From contig NZ_JACHCC010000005.1 in assembly GCF_014207135.1 (NCBI RefSeq), positions 248,001 to 312,000 on the forward strand: DNA of 64,000 nucleotides, given 5' to 3'. Under the pieces are notes generated by a model. It saw only the letters and a list, made by a program, of their open reading frames with translations, searched no databases and was not told where the DNA came from. Of this stretch, positions 31,958 through 42,665 are shown piece by piece (position 1 is the stretch's first letter; each line of letters starts with the position of its first letter). This DNA is from Pedobacter cryoconitis. GTDB taxonomy: Bacteria > Bacteroidota > Bacteroidia > Sphingobacteriales > Sphingobacteriaceae. A program made the position numbers and the translations under genes.

Positions 31958-34648
31958 TTATTTTATTCTGATTAACCTCATGTAATCCAACATGGCCTGA
32001 TTGATCTCGCCATTCATATTTTCATTCCAGGTTTCAAAAGAAAGGTTGAACGTATGTTCCCCTTTCTTTAGTTTTACCGGATTGACATTACTGAATCCCC
32101 AGTCAGACCACTCTTGTTTTCCACGCTGAGGGAAGACAAAGGTTCCTGCGAATAATCCGTCTACCATGAAGGTTCTGATAGCACATTTATTCTCTGTATT
32201 GGTTGGCCCGTTTCCATTGGCATAACGGAAGTCAATGGCATACGTACCATCTTCAGGTATATTTACTTTAATGGCGATAACTGCATTCTTCGTTTTACTG
32301 ATCTCAATAAAACCATTTCCGGTATATCCCTGGTAAGGAAGATCTGATTTTGGCGCTATCTTTTCCATTCCGATCTTTTCTACTGCTGCTGTATCGATAA
32401 TCAGAACAGGTTCACTGGCAAAAGAAGGCACTTCATTTTTGTCTATTGCAATCACCTGGTATTCTCCGCTTAGCTTAGCCGCGTAATTCAGACCGTTAGT
32501 TCTCAGGGTTTCTTCCCCATTACGAAGTACACTGTAAGTTTGCGCCCCGTCTACCTTGTCCCAGCTAAAAGAATTCTCCCCATTCCTGATCACTAAAGGT
32601 GCGACAACAGAGAAATAATCTTTAGCATGATCCACCTTACCTTTTTCTAATTTGTTATCAGCCAGAACAATTACGACAGCGTGTCTACCTGTTACGTTTG
32701 CAGGAATTTTTGCCTGTGGCAGGATTTTACCGTCCAGGGTAATAGATTTGATGATATTACCATATCCACTCAGTTTAATATCCAGTATCGCTTTGCGGTA
32801 TTTAAAATTACTTAATGTCCGTTCTCCTTTCAGAACTTCAGGGATGAATGGTTTGAATACTAATCCATTTTCCTGGATATCTATCCCAAACAAAACTTTA
32901 TAGACCAGACTGATGTTTCCAGCCAGGCTCCACAACATATTACTGGAGTTGACTTGTGTACCGGCAAAATCTCCTGTAGTAGAAACAAAATTCTCTTTAT
33001 TGGTCAGGAATAATGCCGCAGGGCGATAAATAGCACTCATACTTTGAACCAATGCTTCGGCATTGCCTGTTTTGGCAGCAGCAAGCGACCAGTAGGCTTG
33101 TACAAAAGGCCATACAGCATTATTATGATAAGGAGGAATATTTGGGATCTGGGGATAAATACAAGGGATACCAAAATTAGTCACAGGTGTACTGGCGACT
33201 ACAGTTTTTTGTCTTTCCTGATCTGCGATGTCAAATAAAACTGTCAGCGCCTCACCTAATGCCTCAGAACGGGGAGATAATATCTTAAACTGTCTGCCGT
33301 ATAAATATTGCCCGTAATACCCTTTTTCCGGTATCCATAGATGGGTATTAATAGCTTTTTTCAATTGTGAAGCTATAGCTGAATATTTGTCCGCCGCTGC
33401 CTGGTCTTTCATCAGTACAGCCATCTGTGAGAGCACATGGTTAGTCTGATAATGTACAGCATTGGTACCGAGGTTTTCTGAAGAATAGATATCAGCAGAC
33501 TGCATCCATTTTGGATAAGTCTGATCTCTCCAGTCAAGGAAAGAAGATTCACCTCTGACCAGACCGGTCTGAGGATCATAAACGTTTTTCAGATCGTCTT
33601 CTACCGAATTTTTAATAATCCGGTAGGCCTTAGCTAACCAGGCCTGATCACCTGTAGTTTTATAAACTTCCCAGGCAGCAACGGCCCAGATCATTCTGTC
33701 TGAAGATACTGGCCATGAACCTCCGGTTCCTGTATCCTGAATTACCCGCTCATTTTTTACTTTTCTCAACAAGCTATATTGGGCAACCTTAGGCTGGAGG
33801 GTAGCCATGGATAAGATAATACTATAGCTGATATCCCTGGTCCAGACTCCTGCCCACTCTTTTCCTGTTCTGAATGTACTATCTGGTTCCACTGCATTTT
33901 CCATCTCTTCTAAAGCGAGATTATAGAGTGCATCCATCATCGGGACATCAGATTTATAAGCCGGAAAAGCAGAGATGTTTTTTGTCAGCTGCCAGGCAGA
34001 AGCTGTAGTCTTTTTTTCTTTTGCTTTATTCATTTCAAGGGTTACGGTATAAATACCGTCCCCATCCGGATCTTTTAATTCCAGTTCCTTGTGATTCGAC
34101 AGGTTATCAAAATCCCAGATCAGCGGACTGATACTCCCAGCCACAAAAACACCTTTAAAATCTGCTTTATAAATTTTGGTACCATCAAAAGTGGCATAAA
34201 AACCTTTGTCCGCAAAGGCTGCCATTACCTCACGCATATCTAAGCGGATGGTAAATTTGGTATCCGGCTTCAGGAAAACTCCTTTCGCAGCCAGGTCCTT
34301 TCCGGTAAACTGTTGCCCGAACCGGATGACAGGAGTTTCAAATTTTCCATTTGCTGCGATAATACTAATCTGGTGGTTCTTTCCCGAAACCATTTCATTA
34401 TCCTTACCATTAATACTGAACTTAAAGGATAAGACCGGACTGATTTCTAAATTAACCGGGCTCTGATAATTCGAGTGCAGCGCTGTTGAAGATAATGCTG
34501 TCGCTTCAAATGTTCCTTGTGTAACCTTACTTTTTGATAAATTATAGCTATCAGACTGAAAGATATTATCCATAGGTTTTTGAGCCTTAGTGGTAGTGAA
34601 AGAGAGCAATAATAAAGAAGGAACGGCAATTTTACAAAGTCTGGTCAT
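31958..34648 (-). CDS. Large secreted six-hairpin glycoside hydrolase (MGH1/GGH-like) with C-terminal carbohydrate-binding-like domain
   Basis: The ATG at 34648 gives 896 residues with a signal peptide (ending TTKAQ); the upstream open frame is rejected. Residues about 30-230 are beta-rich. An (alpha/alpha)6 barrel spans about 240-620: EWAGVWTRDISYSIILSMA, GTGGSWPVSSDRMIWAVAAW, NNAVWPFVQAYW. A small Fn3-like stretch (SFSWDKVDGAQTYSVLRNG) and a C-terminal CBM-like beta-sandwich (DGTYAIDFRYANGNG, DYMRLIRI) follow. The barrel resembles glycogen-debranching, trehalase and GH63-type enzymes. The exact GH family and linkage are unknown. It has its own promoter. Confidence 0.7.
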   Translation of the reverse strand: MTRLCKIAVPSLLLLSFTTTKAQKPMDNIFQSDSYNLSKSKVTQGTFEATALSSTALHSNYQSPVNLEISPVLSFKFSINGKDNEMVSGKNHQISIIAANGKFETPVIRFGQQFTGKDLAAKGVFLKPDTKFTIRLDMREVMAAFADKGFYATFDGTKIYKADFKGVFVAGSISPLIWDFDNLSNHKELELKDPDGDGIYTVTLEMNKAKEKKTTASAWQLTKNISAFPAYKSDVPMMDALYNLALEEMENAVEPDSTFRTGKEWAGVWTRDISYSIILSMATLQPKVAQYSLLRKVKNERVIQDTGTGGSWPVSSDRMIWAVAAWEVYKTTGDQAWLAKAYRIIKNSVEDDLKNVYDPQTGLVRGESSFLDWRDQTYPKWMQSADIYSSENLGTNAVHYQTNHVLSQMAVLMKDQAAADKYSAIASQLKKAINTHLWIPEKGYYGQYLYGRQFKILSPRSEALGEALTVLFDIADQERQKTVVASTPVTNFGIPCIYPQIPNIPPYHNNAVWPFVQAYWSLAAAKTGNAEALVQSMSAIYRPAALFLTNKENFVSTTGDFAGTQVNSSNMLWSLAGNISLVYKVLFGIDIQENGLVFKPFIPEVLKGERTLSNFKYRKAILDIKLSGYGNIIKSITLDGKILPQAKIPANVTGRHAVVIVLADNKLEKGKVDHAKDYFSVVAPLVIRNGENSFSWDKVDGAQTYSVLRNGEETLRTNGLNYAAKLSGEYQVIAIDKNEVPSFASEPVLIIDTAAVEKIGMEKIAPKSDLPYQGYTGNGFIEISKTKNAVIAIKVNIPEDGTYAIDFRYANGNGPTNTENKCAIRTFMVDGLFAGTFVFPQRGKQEWSDWGFSNVNPVKLKKGEHTFNLSFETWNENMNGEINQAMLDYMRLIRIK

Positions 34649-34667
34649 ATTTATTGATATATAACCA

Positions 34668-34675
34668 CAAAAGTA
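34668..34675 (-). promoter_or_regulatory. Bacteroidota-type -7 element (TACTTTTG)
   Basis: An exact TAnnTTTG on the minus strand, 20 bases before the ATG of the six-hairpin glycosidase. Confidence 0.5.
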
Positions 34676-34679
34676 TAAT

Positions 34680-35066
34680 TTATTTATCCATGCTGGTATA
34701 ACGATCGGCCGCAATTCCAAAAAGAAGGATTGAACCGATAAAGAATAGTAATCCAAAAAAAACATATCCTCTTTTTGGAATTAACTTTTCATATTTAGTT
34801 TCGATAATTTCAAAATTGCTCAGGAAATAATGCTTTCCATTCAGATAAGTGAACGCAAAAATCATTGGAAAGCTGAGGGCCAGCATAATAGGATTTATAC
34901 TAAAATGTATCCTCCATATTCCAAGCTGAAGAAAAATAGTCATTGCAATGATGGCGTAAAACATCGCCAGTCCGAAACAGGCCCTGTCAATCCGTTTATC
35001 CTCCCGGTTATAGAGTACTATTGAATAGTAACAGTAGAAAATAAAATTATTCAGGGGTTTAAGCAT
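34680..35066 (-). CDS. Small membrane protein, unknown
   Basis: From the ATG at 35066 the protein has 128 residues; the frame stays open up to 35159 inside thiH, but no good start lies there. Three hydrophobic helices (about 28-44, 52-70, 102-120) are separated by short charged loops. I do not recognise it. It follows thiH by 53 bases and may be read from the thiamine operon. Confidence 0.5.
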   Translation of the reverse strand: MLKPLNNFIFYCYYSIVLYNREDKRIDRACFGLAMFYAIIAMTIFLQLGIWRIHFSINPIMLALSFPMIFAFTYLNGKHYFLSNFEIIETKYEKLIPKRGYVFFGLLFFIGSILLFGIAADRYTSMDK

Positions 35067-35119
35067 ACTGGCTTCGAATTTAAGTAAAAAAGCCAGCGCC
35101 GCCTGAAATTTTATTTCAT

Positions 35120-36244
35120 TCAATGAGGATTTATCAGCGATTGGTCCCAGTCTTTCCACACCGCTTCATAACCTCTTCCTTTTAGCATGGTCACGATCTC
35201 AGCTGTGCTCCTTTCATCAGAAATTTCAAACTGCTCCAAAGATTCGGGCTCAACGGCATATCCTCCTGGGTTAGTCTTAGATCCCGCGCTCATCGACGTA
35301 ATTCCCAGATTAATAATATGATCACGGAACACAGTCGACTCCCTGGTAGAAATAGACAGCTCTACTTCCTCATTAAATAGACGGTAAGCACAAATCAGCT
35401 GCACCAGCTCCTTATCAGACATCTCCACTTTTGGCTCCAGCCCCCCGCTAAACGGCCGCAGGCGTGGGAATGATAAACTATATTTACTTTTCCAGTACTT
35501 TTTCTCAAGGTAATTCAGATGCAGTGCTGTAAAAAAAGAATCTGTCCTCCAGTCTTCCAAACCGATCAGTACGCCTAATCCCATTTTATGTACTCCCGCC
35601 CTTCCCAGTCTGTCGGGTGTTTCGAGCCGGTACTCAAAATTGGATTTCTTTCCTTTCGGGTGATGCTTCTTATAATCCTCTCTATGGTAGGTCTCCTGAT
35701 AAACCAAAACAGTATTTAAACCTAAAGGTATCAGTTCCTCGTAATCCTCCTGGTCCAGGGGCTGTACCTCCATTGAAATATGAGCAAAGTGTGGCCGGAG
35801 CAATTTCAGCACATCTTTAAAATAAGCAGTATGTACAGATTGGTTCGCCTCGCCGGTAACCAGTAAAACATGATCATACCCCATCTTTTTCAAGACAGCT
35901 ACTTCCTGCATGATCTCTATAGGCGACAGGGTTTTACGTCTGACCTTGTTATCATAACTGAAACCACAATAAGTGCATATATTATTACACTCATTGGAAA
36001 GATAAAGCGGAACATAAAGCTGTATCACTTTACCAAAACGTTTCAGGGTAATTTGTCTGCTCAGCTGGGCCATCTGTTCCAGATAAGGTGCCGCAGCCGG
36101 AGAGATCAATGCTTTAAAATCTTCCAGCGTCCTTTTACTGCTCCCTAAAGCACGTTCAACGTCCTGAGCAGTTTTGGCATAGATACTCTCGCTGGTTTGC
36201 GTCCAGCTATAGGTTTCAAAGAGTGTATTGAAATTATCAGTCAT
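35120..36244 (-). CDS. thiH: 2-iminoacetate synthase ThiH (radical SAM)
   Basis: A 374-residue protein with ATG at 36244. The radical-SAM cluster motif is C86-x3-C90-x2-C93 in [15 protein letters not shown]. Further blocks ([35 protein letters not shown]) are typical for ThiH. It cleaves tyrosine to dehydroglycine (2-iminoacetate) and p-cresol for thiazole synthesis. It overlaps thiG by 8 bases, so the pair is translationally coupled. Confidence 0.92.
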   Translation of the reverse strand: MTDNFNTLFETYSWTQTSESIYAKTAQDVERALGSSKRTLEDFKALISPAAAPYLEQMAQLSRQITLKRFGKVIQLYVPLYLSNECNNICTYCGFSYDNKVRRKTLSPIEIMQEVAVLKKMGYDHVLLVTGEANQSVHTAYFKDVLKLLRPHFAHISMEVQPLDQEDYEELIPLGLNTVLVYQETYHREDYKKHHPKGKKSNFEYRLETPDRLGRAGVHKMGLGVLIGLEDWRTDSFFTALHLNYLEKKYWKSKYSLSFPRLRPFSGGLEPKVEMSDKELVQLICAYRLFNEEVELSISTRESTVFRDHIINLGITSMSAGSKTNPGGYAVEPESLEQFEISDERSTAEIVTMLKGRGYEAVWKDWDQSLINPH

Positions 36245-37001
36245 CCAGAAAAGAAGTTAAAGGGCTGCTCGACACAGCAAATGAATTTACAGAACCTAAT
36301 TTTGCTTCAAAAGCCATTCTACCGGCAATTACAGCCATTTTAAAAGCCTCTGCCATGCGAACAGGGTCACTGGAAACTGCTATAGCGGTATTGACCAGTA
36401 CTGCATCGGCCCCTATTTCCATGGCTTTTGCGGCATCAGAAGGAGAACCTATTCCGGCATCCACGATCACTGGTACATTACTCTGGCTGATGATGATTTC
36501 CAGGAAATCTATCGTCTTTAATCCCTTATTACTTCCAATGGGTGAACCTAAGGGCATGACTGCCGAAGTTCCGGCATCTTCCAGGTGTTTACATAAAACA
36601 GGATCAGCATGGATATAAGGCAATACAATGAAACCCAGTTTGGCCAGCTCCTGCGTAGCTTTCAGCGTTTCTATCGCATCTGGCATCAGATATTTCGGAT
36701 CAGGATGAATTTCCAGCTTGATCCAGTTTGTTTCGAGTGCTTCTCTTGCCATTTGGGCAGCAAAAACAGCTTCTTTTGCATTTCTGACTCCCGAAGTATT
36801 AGGTAGCAGGTTCATCTGCGGATAATCCAGATGACGAAGGATATCATCATCTCCATCCTTTAAATCCACTCTTTTTAGGGCTACTGTAACCAATTCTGAA
36901 CCAGAAGCCAGTAGTGCATTTTCCATGAGTTCTGCCGAACTGAACTTACCAGTCCCGGTAAACAACCTTGAATTAAATACTTTATCTGCGATCTTTAACA
37001 T
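36237..37001 (-). CDS. thiG: Thiazole synthase ThiG
   Basis: A 254-residue TIM-barrel protein with ATG at 37001. The Schiff-base lysine is K95 in TNWIKLEI; other landmarks are [52 protein letters not shown] (quoted in pieces) and VNTAIA. It joins 1-deoxyxylulose phosphate, ThiS-thiocarboxylate and dehydroglycine to the thiazole phosphate. It overlaps thiE by 7 bases and thiH by 8. Confidence 0.93.
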   Translation of the reverse strand: MLKIADKVFNSRLFTGTGKFSSAELMENALLASGSELVTVALKRVDLKDGDDDILRHLDYPQMNLLPNTSGVRNAKEAVFAAQMAREALETNWIKLEIHPDPKYLMPDAIETLKATQELAKLGFIVLPYIHADPVLCKHLEDAGTSAVMPLGSPIGSNKGLKTIDFLEIIISQSNVPVIVDAGIGSPSDAAKAMEIGADAVLVNTAIAVSSDPVRMAEAFKMAVIAGRMAFEAKLGSVNSFAVSSSPLTSFLDD

Positions 37002-37645
37002 GTCTTTTGTGTTGAATTAAGATTTATTTCACGGTAAAGCTGATTAACATTTTCCGTAGAATTCCCCTCCTGTGTCAGCAGGCCAGAAACTGCAATACCA
37101 TATATCCCGGTTTCCAGGATGGGTTTAATATCAGTCAGTCCGATCCCGCCTATAGCGATGATGGGTGTCTTTATGCCTGCATCACTGACTTGCTTCATGA
37201 GCTGCAAGTAACCTCCAAGTCCCAGAACCGGGCTTAAGTTCTTCTTGGTCGTCGTAAAACGAAAAGGTCCCAGGCCAATATAATCAGCTTCTTCTTCTAC
37301 TCTTCTGCAGATATCTGCAAAAGTATTCGCGGTGCCGCCTATACACTTATCTTTTCCCAGAAGCGCCCTTGCTTCAGGAACCGGCATATCATCTAAACCA
37401 AGATGTACCCCATATGCACCAGCCGAAAGCACAATCTCCGGATAGTCATTCACTATCAGTTTTGCGCCATACTTTAAGCATAAATGGTTAGCCTCAATGG
37501 CCAGTTCAAGTACAACATGTTCAGGCTGTTCTTTGACCCTGAGCTGTATCCATTTGCCGCCGGAGCTTAATACCTCTTCTATAGCAGTCAGATGGGTACC
37601 CTTCGCGGGGGCTTGTGATATATAATGTAACTGATCGATTATCAT
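36995..37645 (-). CDS. thiE: Thiamine-phosphate synthase ThiE
   Basis: A 216-residue TIM-barrel protein with ATG at 37645. WIQLRVKEQ (about residues 33-41), [24 protein letters not shown] (in parts) and IIAIGGI are the pyrimidine- and phosphate-binding segments of ThiE. It couples HMP-PP with thiazole phosphate to thiamine phosphate. The [11 protein letters not shown] loop is of the usual type. It sits between the TenI-like gene and thiG with a 7-base overlap to the latter. Confidence 0.88.
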   Translation of the reverse strand: MIIDQLHYISQAPAKGTHLTAIEEVLSSGGKWIQLRVKEQPEHVVLELAIEANHLCLKYGAKLIVNDYPEIVLSAGAYGVHLGLDDMPVPEARALLGKDKCIGGTANTFADICRRVEEEADYIGLGPFRFTTTKKNLSPVLGLGGYLQLMKQVSDAGIKTPIIAIGGIGLTDIKPILETGIYGIAVSGLLTQEGNSTENVNQLYREINLNSTQKTC

Positions 37646-37652
37646 GATGGTT

Positions 37653-38246
37653 TTATACTGATTTTAACATTTTTTCAAATTCTTTTAATGCGGATGGCGG
37701 ATGGTTCCAGATTGACCCAAGTATAACGGCTCCATGGAAATTCATCCTTTTCAAATCTCCTAACCGGTGCGCAGTAATCCCACCTATGGCAAAAATCTTT
37801 AAACCGCCAGGTACACCGGATAAATAGAAATCTTTAGGTATGGTACTTAAATAACCAGGTTTGGAAATGCTGTTAAATACAGGGCCAAAGAAAACATAAT
37901 CGAGGAAAGCTGTATCTGCCGGAACCTCCCATTGATGAACGGAACGGCTTAAACGGAATCCACTGGTAAAAAGTTCTATTTTTCTTTGTCCCGTAGTGCA
38001 AGACCATAATTTTTCGGGAAAGTGAAGCCGCATAATAGAGAACTCATCTGCCAGTTCATGGTGCTGATGAATAGAAATATCCTGATAGTAAAGCGGGTTT
38101 ATTTCATTCATCAGCGCCCTGAATTTAGCAACGTCATTTTCCGGTTTCCGAAGATGTAGTAAGCGAAGACCTGCACCAAAAAGCGCATTGATCAACTCTC
38201 CTTCTCCCGGAAAGTAATCTGGACGGGTAATGACAATCAGTTCCAT
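37653..38246 (-). CDS. TenI/ThiE-like protein (probable thiazole tautomerase)
   Basis: A 197-residue ThiE homologue with ATG at 38246. Compared with ThiE, the substrate loop reads LLHLRKPEND instead of IQLR.KE, and the NDxxxxA...HL.QED motif is degenerate (ISIHQHHELADEF, MRLHFPEK). A histidine in SRSVHQWE lies where the TenI catalytic His is expected. TenI converts the ThiG product to the aromatic thiazole carboxylate. The assignment to TenI and not to a second ThiE is inference. It lies between thiC (1-base gap) and thiE (7 bases). Confidence 0.75.
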   Translation of the reverse strand: MELIVITRPDYFPGEGELINALFGAGLRLLHLRKPENDVAKFRALMNEINPLYYQDISIHQHHELADEFSIMRLHFPEKLWSCTTGQRKIELFTSGFRLSRSVHQWEVPADTAFLDYVFFGPVFNSISKPGYLSTIPKDFYLSGVPGGLKIFAIGGITAHRLGDLKRMNFHGAVILGSIWNHPPSALKEFEKMLKSV

Positions 38247-40220
<1,974 letters not shown>

Positions 40221-40273
40221 CTGTCGGATTCATCGTTATATGATTTATTTTTTAACAAACAGAAATTTGGAAA

Positions 40274-40477
40274 TTACCCGCCCTGGGTCGCTTTGATCAG
40301 CATGACCTGGTCACCGGGCTGAAGATGATATACAGACCAGTCAGTTTTAGACACAATAGACTGATTGACAGCTACCGCAATACCGCTCCCTGGAATTTGT
40401 AAAACAGCCGTCAAAAGCTGCACTACAGAACATGGAACAGCAACAGAATAAGTTTGATGATTTACAGTAATTTCCAT
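40274..40477 (-). CDS. thiS: Sulfur carrier protein ThiS
   Basis: From the ATG at 40477 the protein is 67 residues (MEITVNHQTY); an ATG at 40486 would add three. It is a ubiquitin-like fold ending in the Gly-Gly that is adenylated and thiocarboxylated (KATQGG). It gives sulfur to ThiG. It is the first gene after the TPP riboswitch. ThiF, needed to activate its C-terminus, is not in the window. Confidence 0.9.
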   Translation of the reverse strand: MEITVNHQTYSVAVPCSVVQLLTAVLQIPGSGIAVAVNQSIVSKTDWSVYHLQPGDQVMLIKATQGG

Positions 40478-40548
40478 TCTTTTCATTTTTAACAACGATA
40501 GGAATGACCTGTATAAGGAACCGAAAGCACGCAATGGAGTTGCAGCTT

Positions 40549-40618
40549 CACTTTTCCCTTCGGCAGTACTAACTGCATCAGGTTCAAAGGGTATATCTCA
40601 GCACAAGGCACCCCTAAA
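40549..40618 (-). ncRNA. TPP riboswitch (THI element)
   Basis: On the minus strand the leader reads AGGGGTGCC, then GCTGAGATATACCC, TTTGAACCTGATGCAGTTAG and CGAAGGGAA. These are the conserved P1-P2, J and P4-P5 core segments of the thiamine pyrophosphate riboswitch. It precedes thiS by about 70 bases and should shut the thi operon when TPP is high. Confidence 0.93.
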
Positions 40619-40713
40619 GTTTTTTGTAAACCTATAACATTTTTGATAAGAAACGAAATTTATTAAAAAATCAGATTTTAAGATTTGTCTTTCAAGGGTA
40701 ACTTTTGTATTAC

Positions 40714-40728
40714 AAACATCTGATGTTT
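40714..40728. promoter_or_regulatory. GntR operator candidate, copy 1 (AAACATC-T-GATGTTT)
   Basis: A perfect 7+1+7 palindrome in the divergent region between the thi riboswitch and the GntR gene. An identical palindrome with a different centre base lies 35 bp downstream. FadR/GntR regulators often bind such odd-centre palindromes next to their own gene. Confidence 0.65.
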
Positions 40729-40740
40729 AAAGTCATTACA

Positions 40741-40748
40741 TACCTTTG
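40741..40748 (+). promoter_or_regulatory. Bacteroidota-type -7 element (TACCTTTG)
   Basis: An exact TAnnTTTG placed directly before operator copy 2, so that regulator binding there would cover the transcription start. Confidence 0.5.
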
Positions 40749-40763
40749 AAACATCAGATGTTT
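40749..40763. promoter_or_regulatory. GntR operator candidate, copy 2 (AAACATC-A-GATGTTT)
   Basis: A perfect 7+1+7 palindrome, centre-to-centre 35 bp from copy 1, ending 5 bases before the GntR ATG. Its location at the probable +1 fits autorepression. Confidence 0.65.
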
Positions 40764-40768
40764 AAACC

Positions 40769-41419
40769 ATGCAAAGAACTAATCTCTCCGACAAAGTCAT
40801 CAACGCCCTGAAAAACGACATTGCGTCTGGAAAACTAAAAAAAGGGGCACGGATTCCGGCAGAACCGGAACTGATGGAACGTTATGAAGTAGGCCGCTCT
40901 ACGATCAGGGAAGCCATAAAGACACTGGCCATTTCAGGAATCCTGAAAGTACAGCAAGGGTCAGGGACTTTTGTCGCTTCTAAAATAAAAGACGAGACAC
41001 TTACCCAGCGGTTACGCCGGGCAGATTTTGAAGAAATAAATACCGTTCGTTCCTTACTGGAAAAAGAAATCGTAAGACTGGCTTGTCAGAACCGGACGGC
41101 TAGTGATATATCCAAAATGCTTCATTGCCTGGAGTTGCGAAAAAAAGCTATCGTAGCTGATCAGCAGCAAAAATGCACAGATGCAGATATTGCCTTTCAC
41201 ATCAGTGTTGCCAAAGCCTCAGGAAACCAGGTTTTGTTAGACCTGTACCAGAGTTTCACTTCGGTGATCCGTAATTTCTTTGCAAAGCGAAAAGAGGAAA
41301 ACATGATTCAGTTTGCTAAAAGCCATCAGTGGCATGAAGAACTGGCACAGGCTATCAAAGAGCAGGATCAGCAGGCTGCACAACAGCTTATACAAACCTT
41401 ATTAGACAACAATTATTAA
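40769..41419 (+). CDS. GntR-family regulator, FadR subfamily
   Basis: A 216-residue protein with ATG at 40769. N-terminal winged helix (residues about 5-70): LKNDIASGKLKKGARIPAEP, RYEVGRSTIREAIKTLAISG and VQQGSGTFVA, the canonical GntR DNA-binding domain. The C-terminal helical FCD domain (about 85-210) has metal- or acid-binding-type positions (DADIAFHISVAKASGN, ...HEELAQAI). The effector is unknown. It is followed after 11 bases by the TSUP permease it probably controls through the two palindromes upstream. Confidence 0.88.
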   Translation: MQRTNLSDKVINALKNDIASGKLKKGARIPAEPELMERYEVGRSTIREAIKTLAISGILKVQQGSGTFVASKIKDETLTQRLRRADFEEINTVRSLLEKEIVRLACQNRTASDISKMLHCLELRKKAIVADQQQKCTDADIAFHISVAKASGNQVLLDLYQSFTSVIRNFFAKRKEENMIQFAKSHQWHEELAQAIKEQDQQAAQQLIQTLLDNNY

Positions 41420-41430
41420 ACAAATAAATC

Positions 41431-42264
41431 ATGACAATTTTAACCTTTACGCTGATCCTGTTATTAGGCGCGTACCTAGCCGGGCTTGCCGGTTCACTGA
41501 CCGGTTTGGGTGGTGGTGTGGTAGTTATCCCATTACTGACATTGTTTTTTCACGTTGATATCCGGTATGCTATCGGTGCGGCACTGGTTGCTTCGATTGC
41601 GACTTCTTCCGGATCAGCAAGTGCTTATGTCAAAGAAGGGATTACCAATATCCGTCTGGGGATGTTTCTCGAAATTGCAACCACTGCCGGAGCAGTAATG
41701 GGAGCCGTGCTGGCTATTTATACGCCCGTAAATATAGTAGCGATTCTTTTCGGCGTGACACTCATTTTTTCTGCGGCAATGACTCTGAGAAAAAAACATG
41801 AAGGAGCCTTAACTGAAGGTAGTAAACTTTCCTATACCTTGAAACTCAACAGCAGCTACCCTACCCCTGAAGGTGTGGTCGATTATAAACTAAAAAACAT
41901 AGGTGGTGGCTTTTCTATTATGACTCTTGCCGGTATGTTATCAGGTTTATTAGGTATAGGATCGGGTGCTTTAAAGGTGCTGGCAATGGATAGTGCGATG
42001 CGGGTACCTTTCAGAGTAAGTACTACAACCAGTAATTTCATGGTTGGTGTAACAGCTGCTGCCAGTGCAGTAGTGTATTTACAAAGAGGTTATATTGATC
42101 CCGGAATTGCTTTTCCTGTAATTATTGGTGTACTGGCAGGTGCATTTACAGGCTCTAAACTACTGATGAAACTGGATGTGAAATTATTAAAAATCATCTT
42201 CAGTATTGCGATTACGATTATCGCCATCAATATGATATACAATGGTTTTAATCATAAATTCTAA
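41431..42264 (+). CDS. TSUP-family permease (TauE/SafE-like)
   Basis: A 277-residue protein with ATG at 41431 and about eight membrane helices. The first half has GSLTGLGGGVVVIPLLTLFF and the second GMLSGLLGIGSGALKVLAMD, the duplicated signature of the TSUP (DUF81) family. Members export sulfite, sulfoacetate or other organic anions. The DUF1634 protein encoded 5 bases downstream is a usual partner. The substrate is unknown. A FadR-type regulator upstream suggests an organic-acid or sulfonate ligand; that is inference. Confidence 0.85.
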   Translation: MTILTFTLILLLGAYLAGLAGSLTGLGGGVVVIPLLTLFFHVDIRYAIGAALVASIATSSGSASAYVKEGITNIRLGMFLEIATTAGAVMGAVLAIYTPVNIVAILFGVTLIFSAAMTLRKKHEGALTEGSKLSYTLKLNSSYPTPEGVVDYKLKNIGGGFSIMTLAGMLSGLLGIGSGALKVLAMDSAMRVPFRVSTTTSNFMVGVTAAASAVVYLQRGYIDPGIAFPVIIGVLAGAFTGSKLLMKLDVKLLKIIFSIAITIIAINMIYNGFNHKF

Positions 42265-42269
42265 ACAGG

Positions 42270-42665
42270 ATGAAACACAAAGAAATAAAAAGAGTTACTG
42301 ACTATGACATGCAACAGCTGATTGGTCAGGTATTGAGATATGGAGTTTTGATCTCGGGCGCAATTGCAATTATCGGAGGAATATGGTATTTGTATCAGCA
42401 AGGTTCCGGTCTCCCGGCTTACACAGAATTCCATGGAGAAGGTAAAGGATTTACCAGTCTGACAGGGATTATTCAAGGGCTGGGCAATGGTAATGCGACA
42501 GAAATCATCCAGCTGGGTGTAGTTATCCTGATTGCAACCCCTATCATAAGAATCGTGTTCTCGCTAGTGGCATTCATTTTTGAAAAGGACAGATTATATG
42601 TATTTATCACCCTGATTGTACTCTCTATAATCCTGTTTAGTACGTTCGGTGGATTAAGCCTTTAA
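42270..42665 (+). CDS. DUF1634 membrane protein
   Basis: A 131-residue protein with ATG at 42270 and three membrane helices (about 22-43, 81-105, 109-128). LIGQVLRYGVLISGAIAIIGG and IIQLGVVILIATPIIRI match DUF1634, which is regularly encoded beside TSUP permeases, presumably as an accessory subunit. Its stop codon overlaps that of the convergent MFS gene within TTTAAA. Confidence 0.82.
   Translation: MKHKEIKRVTDYDMQQLIGQVLRYGVLISGAIAIIGGIWYLYQQGSGLPAYTEFHGEGKGFTSLTGIIQGLGNGNATEIIQLGVVILIATPIIRIVFSLVAFIFEKDRLYVFITLIVLSIILFSTFGGLSL

Noticed and set aside
31958-34765. Longer start for the six-hairpin glycosidase
   Set aside because: The ATG at 34648 begins a clean signal peptide directly behind a promoter motif; the extension would bury it.
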